A stretch of 64,000 bases of DNA from Macrocystis pyrifera (lineage: Eukaryota; Sar; Phaeophyceae; Laminariales; Laminariaceae), in the NCBI GenBank assembly GCA_031763025.1, contig JASSKH010000001.1, positions 17,585,142 to 17,649,141 of the forward strand, read 5' to 3'. This document shows, one piece after another, positions 23,501 to 36,300 of the stretch. The translations under genes were made by a program, and so were the position numbers. Positions within the stretch are counted from its first letter, which is position 1. Every line of letters begins with the position of its first letter. The notes below the pieces were generated by a model. The model saw nothing but the letters and a program-made list of their open reading frames with translations. It did not search any database and was not told where the DNA came from.

Positions 23501-26500
23501 CACCAATGAATGTAAGGGTCGCCGCGAAGAAGGCCAGCGGAACGTAAGCCAGCGGGTCCATGGTCACGAGGCATATGGCCAGCTCGGAGATGGTCACCAC
23601 CCAGCCAATGAGGCGGGTGTGGCACCCGGTTCTGCGAGTGAAGAGAGTCTGCGAGAAGATGTAGCTGGGCAGACAGGCAGAAGGCAGAACACAGGGCAAA
23701 AGATGCACACGGCATGACAGACGCGGCGAGGGTGAGGACTGTACGTATAGATGACCTTGGACTAGCCATAAAAAAACGGTTGAACGATGCGTGGCTGCGA
23801 CCCTTTCACACGCCCGACAGATCATGATCTACGTATCAGATAGATCATTCAGATCCTAATCTTTCGGTATCAAACGTTATGCAGAATCTGCAGATCAGAT
23901 ACACCATCTAGGCCCCAACCTGCTGCTATGAAATGCTGGGTATGATCCGCAATAGTGCATACCCAACACAGCAAACACGCCCTATAGGTCGTGCAGACTA
24001 TACGGCTCCCACCAGGCAACATGAGCTACATCATGCATATCATACACACCAGATACACATCTGGAACACATCTGCCCTGGAAGATCTAGATCATCAAGTG
24101 GGGATCTCGATGATCTGCAGACGATCTGCCGGGGTGTGTGTGAACCCTGTTCCAATTCCAAACATGATCCTACCCTAACTTCAAGTACTTTGCCCCCAGA
24201 ACGAGGGTTCACCGGTAGCTCCACCACCGCCCCCCTCACCGGGTTGAAATACAGAGGGCAAACCCTTCTAGCCTACACTATTGTTCACTGTTTGGCAAGG
24301 CCATCGTCTGAATCAGGCGCTGCATGCAGTAAACAACAAACCGAGCAAGCAAAGGGCACCGGTCGTGGGGGGTCGGCAGGACCAGTCCAAAACAACTCCG
24401 CATTCACCATCTCACAAACATGGCAGAAAAACCAGCGGCGAACACCCGACGGCAAGGACAGCCCTCTTCGACATTTTGCGGGTAAAAGCATGGCCGATTA
24501 ATTCGCCCGCTGTCCAAGGTCTATTCTACCGCAACGTTCAGCAGTGTTCGTTCCGCTGTCTCCATACTGCGCAAAGTGGACTGAATGGTGACCCCAAATA
24601 GGCGAGAGGTATCGATCGGCCTCTAGAGTGGACTGCCGCGTTTGACGACGGAACACCAAAATATGGGTCAACGCCGGGGTCAACGTCGGCCGCGCTAGAC
24701 CGTACCTGCCGGTAAAGCCTCCCGTGAGTCCGCTAATGATGTTGGACCAACCCACGGTGTTAAGCTCCTTGTTGGTGTCCAGCGGCTCCCCCATATCTGC
24801 ATCAGCCAAAGATCAGAGCAGTTCAGGACCGGTCAAAACGTAAAAAAAAATGCTTGCGTAGCGGCGGTACGTAGCGTTCCGCGCAGCTCACCCCCCCGCC
24901 CTCTCAGGACCGCACTCTGAATTATGACCCCCCTTGATGATGATCATGACCTTGCATTTAGCTCATACACCCCTGGTATCCCCGAACTCTAGCTTGTAGT
25001 AACAAAAAACAAACAGAAACCATAATTAGGACGGAAGAAAAGCACAAAAAAACTAGATTTCGCACGGCCGTATCAGCAGCGACAACTACCGCCAGGGTTA
25101 GGGGTGGTTCGACTACACGCGGTTTGAGCCTATGGTACCGCTTGGGTCGCGACCGAACAGCGAGATTCGGCGGTGCTCCGTCTTTTCCGAGACCTAGAGT
25201 AGGCTTTCACAGCACTGACGCGATGCCGGCTGCACTAACGACGGCGACCGTGACAGGACACATTCGCCTACCCACGGGAGAGGGAGAACTCTGATCATGG
25301 TCCTGGGTTCTCCCGCCGTCTACAGCGTGGGAGTGGGTACCTCATGAATTGTCAGCGACCTACGGTATGCGGGCGCTGTAATAATGCCGCCTTCGAGGCG
25401 ACCAGCGACTCCCCCCCCAGCCCGCCAACAACTGCAACGTGGACATACGCATTCCGCCCAAAAATACGTAAGTCCTCTCCAAAAAACACCGCCGATTTTT
25501 TCCTGCAGCCCTAGAGGTAGCGAGTCCCCCTTCCCAGAAATGAGGGCAGTACACTAGACCTTGGCTCAGCTTTTATACAAAAAAATGTTGGCATATACAT
25601 AATTTTAAGCACTAAAACTTATAATAAACCTAACCCCGACCAATCATACCCGGGAAATTTCTCATACGAAGATGGTTGACGTAGTGAAGAGTTCGTGTGG
25701 ACTATCAACCATTTGTCGAGGCTGTGCCAACTGGTCCTATAGAGGAATTCCCCCCCCTAGTGACATGAAACAGCCGTTTCGTTTCTGCAGCGCGATGCGG
25801 CGGGGGCTGCTCGTGCTTCGCAGGGTCGTGAATATGCTGACCAAACGTCGCCGACTAGTTGTTGGTTGGCTATATAGGTGTTCCAATAACTACAGGGGGC
25901 GTTGGTAATCAGAACTCACGATGAAGCCCAAAATACCCCATATTCCTCCATTTTCTGCTAGAACCATTGCTTGGTTCTGACTACTGAGTGATGTTGGACC
26001 TCGTACTATTAATATTACGGGGGTCCATAGTTTGTAGGACCTATGGTATACATGAAAACCTATATATTTACTTCTTTTTCCTAACAATATTTGGCCCTAT
26101 TTACTGCTGTATGGCCCCCCGTAATAGTACTTTACAGTGGGTACCCCGATTCAAGCGAGGTGCACCAAGATAAAATCTTTCGGGATTTGAGAGCGGTCAA
26201 ATCGACATGTCCCGCCTACACATTTTTCTTTTTAATCATCTCTTTCACTTTTTCCAGCTCAACTCGTAGGAGGTTTTACCCTCCAGCCATTTTGTGGACA
26301 AGCCGTGGTCACAGGTGACGTCCCTTCCCACCCCCGGTACGTGCTTTCACTTTTATCGCGCATAGGGTTCAGCATTCCCACTGCTCGTCGATTTTCATCG
26401 AATGTAGCTGACTCACGCTCTCGCGCTTCCGCTAATAAATTTTTATGCAAGAAACATCTTTACGAGTATGCACTCGGTGTGTGCTTTGAACCCACACTAC

Positions 26501-27283
26501 AAGCTATATATTATCCACTACAGATGAGAGCGCCTTGGCTTGTAACGGGGCGCTCTTAAGCCGGGGTGCCCACTGCACTATTACGGGGCACCATAGTAAG
26601 TACTAGTAGGACCTACGGTACACACAAAAACCTATAGTACATATTTACCTATTTTTACTAACAATATTTGGTCCCATTTACTATGGTTCCCCGTAATACT
26701 AGATTCGTTGGGTTTCATTGTGTGTACTTGTAGATAGGAAGGGTCGTTTGGTGTTGCGATACGTTTGGCGTGTAAGATTGCTGCAAGTCCAGCCACGTCA
26801 CAGCCCTTCAGAACTGCATACACACTTTTGGGTAAACCTACTTGGAATTAGTATGGTGTCATGTTTGCCGTCAATAAAAAGGATTCGTTATAGAGTGAGT
26901 GCGTGGGGTTTCTCACCGATTTCGATGGCGGCAACGTCAAGGGTGGAGCTGAAGGCCACGACAAAGACCATGCCGATCCACACGGGCAGCAGGCCAGGAA
27001 GGGCGGACCAGACCACAAGGTTCAACTTGAACAGGCTGAACGACCACGAGAGCTCTGCTGGCTGGGTGACGGGCCCAACCAGTCCGTAGTCTCGAGCAGC
27101 CTTCGGCGACGGAAATGTAAAAAATTGAAAAGAGACGGGAAGCAAACGGTTTAGCCTACCTGCGCCAAAAGTGTTCGTCCATTGTGTCTCAAGCTGTCGT
27201 CGAGGAATGTATGAATCGGCATTTGTTCACATGTTCACATGTTCACATGTTCACTACTACTACTACCACCACTACCACCACTA

Positions 27284-27339
<56 letters not shown>

Positions 27340-27351
27340 GTGTTGCTACTT

Positions 27352-27429
<78 letters not shown>

Positions 27430-30315
27430 CACTGTCTCCAGATCCGCGTCGAATCAAGATCACTCCCACTGAAATCCGCCACTAAGTGCTCGGTCAAGCC
27501 ATAGTCCGCATTGTCTCCCGCTGCCGTCACTTCCCTACTCTACTATTACGAGGGACCATAGTAAATAGGACTAAATATTGTTAGTAAAAATAGGTAAATA
27601 TATAGGGTTTTATGTACACCATAGGTCTTACAAACTATGGCCCCCCGTAGTAGTAAGGGGGAATACACTATTAAAATCGGAACCAAATGTGTTGTGTAAA
27701 CATACGGGGGCATACGGTTTTTTTTTTGGGGTTTGATTGTTATGATGTGGCCCGTGCTTGCGGCGCCCCCAACCCCGCTCGCCCAACAATGTCGCCCATC
27801 CGCAAAAAAGCACGCACAAGGTGCCAAAGTTCGCTTCACAAGCGGTTCTTAGCAGGATGCAGCTCACCCTTCGTGCGCTTTGCGCTTGGTGCAAGCAACG
27901 TTTATCTGATCGTGGGAAAACCCGACGAGCTGCGTCCTGGCATTGTAGGGATGCGATGGTCGTACGACTGCGACCATGCATGACAGTGAGTACACCTCCT
28001 CCCCCCTCGCTAGCCCAAGTAATGTCTTCCCGGTCCGGTGAAAACCCGGCGTGCTCTATCCCGGCATTGCCGGGATGCGAGGGTCATGCATGACGACGAG
28101 TACCCCCCACCCCCCCTTCGCTATCCTAGATAGATGGTATGAGATGGGCTACAAAGGAAGGAACAATGAGGGGATAGGATAGACACAACGCTTTTAAGTA
28201 ATGTATGGAAAAAAGTTAGCAAGCGCCCAAACGTTGGAGCCGTGCTCTGCCTCGAAAGGAATGCGTGGTCAACGGCCAAAAGACTAAGGCAAGTAGCGAA
28301 AGAGAACGCCTCCCCCCCTCCCTCTAACTCCTCGCTGACGAACATCTCGCCTGCATGTTCTCGCCAGACGCGCCCAGCACGATGAAGAAGATCGCCGGCA
28401 CCGCGAGCATGGTCAGGGGCAGGATCGCGAAGTGCTGGTACTTCCGGCTCACCCAGCTCCACAGCACGCCGCACGCCACGCACGGCAGGCAGAGGATGAG
28501 CGACCTGGGCGTCGCGAGAGACGAGGAGAGGGAGGGGACATAGCGCGATTTAGCGCGATCCGCTCGGCATGGGGACGGCACAGAGAGGTACATGCTCGCC
28601 ATGAAACCGTTTCGAACTGTATCCACACTTTTTTTTCTAGGGGGGCAAAATTCCTTCAAATTAGTGCACAGCACAGGATACCTACCGAAAAAACGAGGAG
28701 TAAAAAAGGCAGGCTGAGGTTTACAGGAAAAAACAGAAATTCGGGAGTCGTTATACCGAACAAAGTGGAGAAAGAAAGCGCCCTTGCTCGAATAAAGGAC
28801 AAGAAATAAAACCTGCATCACTTTTCCCTGTTTCTTACCAGGTGCTCTGGACTGTAGGGTCTCGCCACTAACTCCCTTGAAGCTGCACCCACATTTTTTT
28901 GGACAAACTACTTAGAACTAGTGTAGGGAGTTCTATAAGGGCACGAGGCAGCCCAAACATGGCCATGGGGACGGGAGGGAGGGAGAGACTGTAATTAACA
29001 GCACGTCGGTTCCAGTGGAGTGTATTGGACGAGTGCAACAGTACTGGCCACAGCCAATGGTACTTCGGGAGATGGGACGTACAAGGTATCTGTGTGTAAT
29101 CGAAACTAACGGACACCTGTGTACCTACCTCGCGTTTAGAAGAAGCCCCCACGTGTTGAGGCCTTGGATGTCCTGGCCTGTGGACAGTGCCAGGCCGGCC
29201 TCCAGACAGAACAGTCCGATGAACGCCAGGTAACCGCCCACCTTCACACACGAAAAAATGCCACCAGCAGCAGCAACATTTTCAGGGCGTTTCGTGCCAC
29301 TGGCACACCATCCAATATTCCAAGAGAACAAAAACTCGAGCCACCACCAGCAACAGTTCCAGACGAATTCCAGCTTATAGATGTATCGGCGATCAATGTT
29401 CGTTCGGTTTTCATCCTCTGTTACCTCGTGCGCATCCTGCGAGTATTCGTTGGTGACTTAACCTGATCACCTCGCAAACTCTCGCTAGAAACTGCTGCTG
29501 AGCATCAGGGCACTACATTTTCGTTGCGCCCGGAGTCATACAGCAGCCCCCCCCCCCCCCCCTCCCACTCTTGCACACGCCCCATGTGCGGGTCTTGCCT
29601 TGAAGCGAGAAATGCCCGGCACGCATCTACAGTGTGCCGCTACATCGGTGCTCGTTGCGGCGTACGCATGGTACGGAAGGGGCGCACCAAAAACAAATTT
29701 CCACACCTAGGACAGACAGATCATCTACAGATCATTCTCACTTCATGATCTACAGATCTTTCAAGGCAGGTGTATACCTGATCTGCATAATCTAGCTCAA
29801 GTTGCCGCGCGGGAGCGGCACAATCTGCAGAAGAACCTACGACAGGCAGGTTTCCTGGGTTGGATCTGTACGATACAGATCCCGCGAAACATCTCATTAC
29901 AACGGTAGGCTAGGGCTTACATGATCTATCTGTAGATGATCTATCCGTAGATGATCTATCCGTAGATGATCTGTCCGGTTTGTGAAAGGTGTAAAAACAA
30001 CCCAAGCGCGGTGACCCAGGCAATTGTTGCGGCCAGAGACTGTATGTAGATATGTAGACAACGGTGCTGACGCCATTGAAAGCGCGGGGAAGTCGATCGT
30101 GACTCGTGCTGCTGCTGCTGCTGCTGCTACTCGTACTGCTGCTGTTATTGCTGCTGCTGCTGCTGTTATTGCCGGTGCTGCTACTGCTGCTACCCGTTAG
30201 GATGTTGCTGCTGCTACCGCTGATACCGTTGCTGCTCTTGCTGCTATTGCTGTTGCTCTTGCTGTTACTGCTGCTGCTGCTCTTGCTGCTGCTACTTTTG
30301 TTGCTGCTCTTGCTG

Positions 30316-30346
<31 letters not shown>

Positions 30347-33300
30347 CTGCCGTCGCTACTGCCGCTGCTGCCGTCGCTACTATCGCTGCTGCCATTTTTC
30401 TCACCACGGGCATCGGTAGGTAGCCCACGAATCTCGCCAGCTTGAGCTTACCCAGCAGCACCAACGAGACGCCGAGCGACGCGGTCGCGAGGGCAGTCGC
30501 CGCCAAAGCCGTCGCAACTGCTTCATCTGGCGTCTTCCCCTCCGAGAGGACCCTCTCCGCGACGTAGGTCGTCATCCGCGACAAGAATATCAGACCGGCG
30601 TCCTGCACATCACGCCCGCAGGCATAATACCATACACGCGACCGGCCGCGCGCGTTGAGTAGTTTAGCAGGAGGCGACAGCGAGCAAAAAGTGGGCACCT
30701 CGGTTGAAGAGCATCTCGCGACAAACCTAACAAGCCTAACTCAGCGTTCATGACTCCAGGTTGCTCTTATCTGTAGTGGAAAACATATCGTTTTTAGCAT
30801 AGGCGGGACATGCCGATTTGACCGCCCTCAAGTCCCGAATTATCTTACTCTATGTACAAGCTGGTTCAAGCATACACATCGCCCCAATTTTTTGTCCGCT
30901 ACGAATGCCGATCGCAATATCTACTACAATAGAGTGGAACATACTGTAGGTGGTATCGTACTGACCGTAATGGACGGCGGAAGAGGGTGACTTTTTGTTA
31001 AGGGTTCAGAGTTGGCGCTAGCGGCGAAATTGTGTCCCGGCCAAGCACAGGCCTGCAGAAAGGTCAACAGTAGAAAACGGTCAGGCGCTTCCGTACGAAG
31101 AAACAACGTTTAAAAAAAAACAAAAATCTTCTGAACGAACCGCTTCCAGGTACTCCGAGGAATGTCTGTAGTCTCGCGCAAACGTTTGAAGACCTAACCG
31201 GGTAGGACCAAGCACCAACTCATACTTGACGCCGAAAAATGACAGAAAGTACTGAAAGTAAGCATTACAAGGCAACGCCTTATTTTTTTTTTTTTGCACT
31301 TTTACCGCACAAAAATCCGAATGTCCACGCGTTGTTCAGGGATTGATCCTGATTGTTTGCACACGTATTCTGTGAGCCCCCGCGAAGCCGTTGGCGAATG
31401 GGTTCATTTATTTTCGCTGGGAATTTTGGATCTCACAAGGCCCAAAAATCCCAAAAAATAAACTAACCCCAACTTAGGGTTAGAAAGCCCGCGTGTGGGT
31501 AACAATGGAGTGGATGCCCGTATCGACAGAGATCATATACTGTTTTACTTGGGGCCGCAAGGTGCGAGCCCAAGGCGTACTGAACTTGATCGGTCGTGAG
31601 CCCTGACAGTTCTATCATACCCGCGGGTGGGTAGTGGAGTGAATGCTCATTCTTAAAAAAAAACAAATCGAAACTTCCATCTTGGCGGCACAAGACCTCG
31701 CACCGAAGGCTTACCTGAACTTGGCCGATGGCGAAGGGCAGCGTGCTGGCCAGGGAGAAAACTGTCTGGTGGACCATGCTGTAACAGCAGCAGCGGAGTG
31801 CAGACGGGGCGGGGGGCGGGGGGCGACAGCGACGAGTCACAATGACATCGAATGCGACAGAGGCGTGTGCCCGATTCTGGGCAAGTTTATAATATGGGCG
31901 CATACAAAAAAAGGGAACAAAACAAAGAAAGAAATCAATTCATCTACAGTATTTTCCGGGCGTTTTTTACCCGGGTGTCTGTACCTACCGACATTTTTCG
32001 CGTGTTTTTCCTTGAGGTGCTCTTTGCAACGCCGCCACCACGAGCGCTACAGTCGGATCACCGGCGTGTTAATAAGCGCCTCCAAATGAAAATGTCGAGA
32101 GATGTCCATATTACACTTCAACTCGGGATATGTGAGAAATCAAGTAAAGCGCGCAAGGGGTCATACTCGCTGCGGCTGAAAGCACCAGATATACATACAG
32201 CATATAAGAGCTACAAACAACAAATCGCCCTGGCAGTGTTCACGATGCCTAGCTGTGAACCTCTACAGCAGGCGTTTTTATTCTCCTCGCTTCCCAGGTG
32301 CCTCTTTTCTCTGTGCCATTCGACGCTCGTTTGATTGCTGGGAGGGCACTCTTGTCCGTACAACAGTAGCAACAACAGCAGCAGCAGAAAGCAGCAGGAG
32401 CCTCGTCTGTATTGTACGTTTGCTCTACACATGATGCTGCTGCGTGCGAGTGGTCGTCTTTAGATATGATCTACTTGTCACACAGCACTTCACGCGACCA
32501 CCGCGCTTTCTAAGTCTGGCGGTGTACATTGTAAGCCCTCGTCATGCTCGTTAGCTGCTTGAGCTTTGTCACCACCAGCTGCTGTTGGAAAGACACCTCA
32601 AACATAAGATAATACTCGAATTGGGCAAACATATGAATATTATGGTGGGGGTGGCCGACTAATGACAGGTCTCTGCACCAGAGGTATATTGCGTTACAGT
32701 GTTTTGGTTTTTGCTGGGACTTTCCGTGAAAACCGGCTAAAATAGACCTGGTACACTGGGTACCCCGAGTTAACCAGCCCCGTTTTGGGGACAAACTACT
32801 TAGAATCTGACATGTTGGAAAACCCAAGACACGACCATTCATTCGGTCAGATGGGCATGTCCCGCCCATGCTGAACGCCGTGTACTTCCAATGTACAGAT
32901 AAAATCAATGTGTAGTTAACAGCGCCTTTTTTCGGCCTAACGATTGGTAAAAATAAAGCTTATGAAGGTCACCACACTTCCACGTTCCAATTTCGTGTCG
33001 TGTAATCACTTTAGTCCATAACATAGCTCCCGTTGCAACATCAGAACAGGCTGCTGTTGCCACTGGCGTTTGGACTACTTCTTGTTGGCGGATAACAGCG
33101 ATTAATCTAGAGATAGAGAGAGAATTCGTGTCTGAAGTTTTCCCTGTCAGAACCGCAGTCCCGTTTCGGGGACAAAGCAGTCAAATTTCAAGTAGTTTGT
33201 CCCCAAAACGGGACTGCGCTTCTAAAGGGGTTACGATTGTCACGGGGTGCTCTTAAGGTCAAGGAGTACCCATTGCTGTAAAACATGCTTACACACCTGG

Positions 33301-36300
33301 TATGTTTGTAGATACGTAAATCATGGCACACACGACTTCTGAAGTAAACGCCATCACAGCTCTAGTTGTCTGCATCGGTGAAATTAACTTTTAATGTTTA
33401 ATGTCACATTATCATGGTCAAAAGAAATCAAATGCTCAGCCGTAAACACCTATGATATGCGACTGCTTTGAATGGGGCTGAAAGGCCGGTAATTACCTGG
33501 GTTCAGGTATCGGCGTCGTATTTCTAGCACCTGGGAGGCGTGGCCTAGATGGAAGGCACGAGCCTTGCTCCCAGTCTCCATCGTGTGCGAAAGGAAAAAA
33601 AAAAAAAATGCTCTTCTTCAATCTCTTAAAGCACACACCACACCTGAATCCCAACGAGTACCTACCTGCTCAATAGGCGAACCTAACGAGGGATACAAAG
33701 AGTCCCGACCTTGATCTTAACAAGTGGCGGCGACGACTTTGATCTTAACACCTACCTGGCACCTACACAAACAAGAACAACACCTGTGATTTCCAAATAA
33801 GGATACAGGGAGTCTCAATCTACAACAGTACCAACTCTGTCCCAAATTATGATCGAAACGGTCCTTACGTTGCGAAACAGAATGGTAATGGTATTCTCGT
33901 TTTGCTACCCACCCTTTGTTTGATTTAGTAAACTAACTATGAATACCGCAGGAGGCTTTGCTCTCAGCGGCCTTCTGAACAAGTCGTGTCCACGGGTGTC
34001 TTTGCTTGCCCACCCCGGTACTTGACTCTATTTTTGTCGCGCACAGGCACAGGCCACAGCATCCCTCAGAGTCACCCTGCTAATACTCCTTCAAGTTGTG
34101 GTATATGTACCAGGTATGACTACTAATACTGTAATCAAATACCAGGTGTTGTATACGACGTACAAGATAGAGTTACATACTGCAGCATTGATAGTTGTAC
34201 CCATCAAATAATGTTTGCCTATTGCCCATGCCTGTCCGGAGGTGCTTATCCGCCTTTCCGATTCCCAACATAAACTTACCCGTAGCGTTGATGTCAAGTA
34301 ATAAGAGCAGAACAAAGTAAGCGCCCATCTTGTCGCATCTTATCGAGGACTTTTTTTCAATTGAATATGATTTTATTTTTCTAATTTAATGTGCATCTGA
34401 TTGGCCGAAGAGCGAATCACCAGGCAGGCATTCTCAAGGCAAATAAAAAAAAAAACAATTTGAGTGAAAAGTCTTGTGGGACTTTTCTCGTGAGATTTTT
34501 TAAATTTCAATTTGGAATTTGGGATTTGATCAGCCTTGATGTAGCATGTTCATGGTGGGTCAATACCCCCGGTGGAGTCTGGGGTGATTCTTGGCCGCTT
34601 CGGTGACTACGATCGAGGCGATAAAACGCGAACCTCAACGAGAGGCGACCGGAGCATTAGCGGCGCCCACGGCCACAGACCATAGCACATCGTACCCCGG
34701 TGGTGGCGCCTAAAAAAAAAATCATGGCGGCCGCAAGTCCAATTTTTCGGCCTGCTCGATCGGCCACCCATCACGAAAACCGAGCAAACGAGCAAAAAAA
34801 CAGAGGATACGCTCGAGATCTCGATAGCTACATCACCGTTGCTGTTCCGCACGTGGCGCTTGAGGGCTCCCTCCGCCCACCCAAGACACCCTGAGAGCGA
34901 TAGCTTCGTATCCTGCGCCACCAAAAAGAAAATGAGGCTGGCGGCGGCTCGCACGCGACAACACAAACCTTCGCTCTCGTCTACGCTCGTCGCTGATTGT
35001 CGGCTGGGCGTTGTATGACGCGGTGCGTTTTTTCAGTATATTCCGATTTCTTTCCAAGGTTTGACAATCAATGCGCCGTTCCCCGATATCATAGGACACA
35101 AACACGTTTTTTTTTTTTGCGGAATCGAATTAAAATTCATTGAAACTGAAATTTTACTTCCAAATTACGAAATTTATCGTTCCCCGTCAAGATGGGCCCT
35201 AAGAGCACAACAGCCACAACTGGCCCTGACAACTCACCAAGAACAAAAAATGTCCGCCCACGCCTTTCCGAAGGTCTACCTTGACATCTCTGCTGTTGTC
35301 ACAGGTTGATGTGGTTCTCACACCAACTCGACCCCGAAATCAGTCCGTGGCCACTACTCCATAGAACATGTATCATTAAATCTATTGATAGTCTACGTAT
35401 TCAGCAGTAGCAGCAATAGCAGCAGTACATGGATACGAAACACACGAGCACTAAGAAAGACAGGCTCAGGTTCGTACGGAAACGATAATTTCGGAAGCAC
35501 TTGCACTCAAGTTAGTACGAAATCCAGCCTGGGCCAACATCCCCGTTTCTCACTTTTTACTGTAATACTGCAAGCGTACGAGCGTTTTTCTTAAAAGCAC
35601 CTATCAGTGTTACCCATCGATAACATCAAACTCGACACCTCGCCATGGTCCGACTACTGCTGTGAGCTGTGAGCACACTACTATACTATTAATATTAATA
35701 TTATTAATAGTAATCATAATCCACGATGGACAAAAAAATCATTATTAATAGATCCTCTCACGTCTGCACACCATATTATTTGGTTCGGATCTCTGCGTTT
35801 ACCCGCCAAAGTATTATTAATATTAATATTAATATATATATTTTTTTCATAATCACTTTTACTTTCCAGGCCACTCGTAGGAGGTTTTACCCTCGACGAT
35901 CTTCTGGACAAGCCGTGGTCACAGGTGTCGTCCCTTCTCCCCCCCGGTACGTGCCTTTATTTTTTGTCGCGCGTAGGGTTCAGCATTCCCACTGCTCGTC
36001 GATTTTCATCGAATGTACAGCTAACTCACGCTCTCGCGCTTTCCGCTGATCATTTTTTTATGCAAGAAAAAGTCCCTACGAGCATGCACTCGGTGAGATT
36101 TGAACCCACGAAATTGATCTTGATAGTCACGCGGACCACCTACCAAGCCATAGTAGGCATGGGTGAAAACGCTTACCTGCTGAAGATAAGCAGCTTGGCC
36201 AAGGCGGGCATGTAAGGCACGAAAACGGAGTGCCTGTGTTGTGAGTTGTGTGTGTGAGGCAACAGGGCAAGGGATAAACCAAGACAGACAAATAACGATG

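Larger units (their letters stand above)
31779..36176 (-). other. Longest transporter intron (4.4 kb)
   Basis: It holds a fragment of a SINE (33950-34075), hairpin elements (32774-32810, 33150-33226) and a near-complete SINE (35838-36158). A membrane-like candidate exon at about 34330-34265 is not used, because exons 2 and 3 join directly in phase and in family alignment. Confidence 0.6.

Noticed and set aside
34265..34330. Membrane-like candidate exon GAYFVLLLLLDINATG with a gtaagt donor
   Set aside because: Exons 2 and 3 of the transporter join directly in phase and match the SulP core without a gap; no place remains for it.
36110..36150. tRNA gene suggested by A- and B-box-like motifs on the - strand
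   Set aside because: No full cloverleaf or acceptor stem could be drawn; it is the head of a dispersed SINE with other copies.
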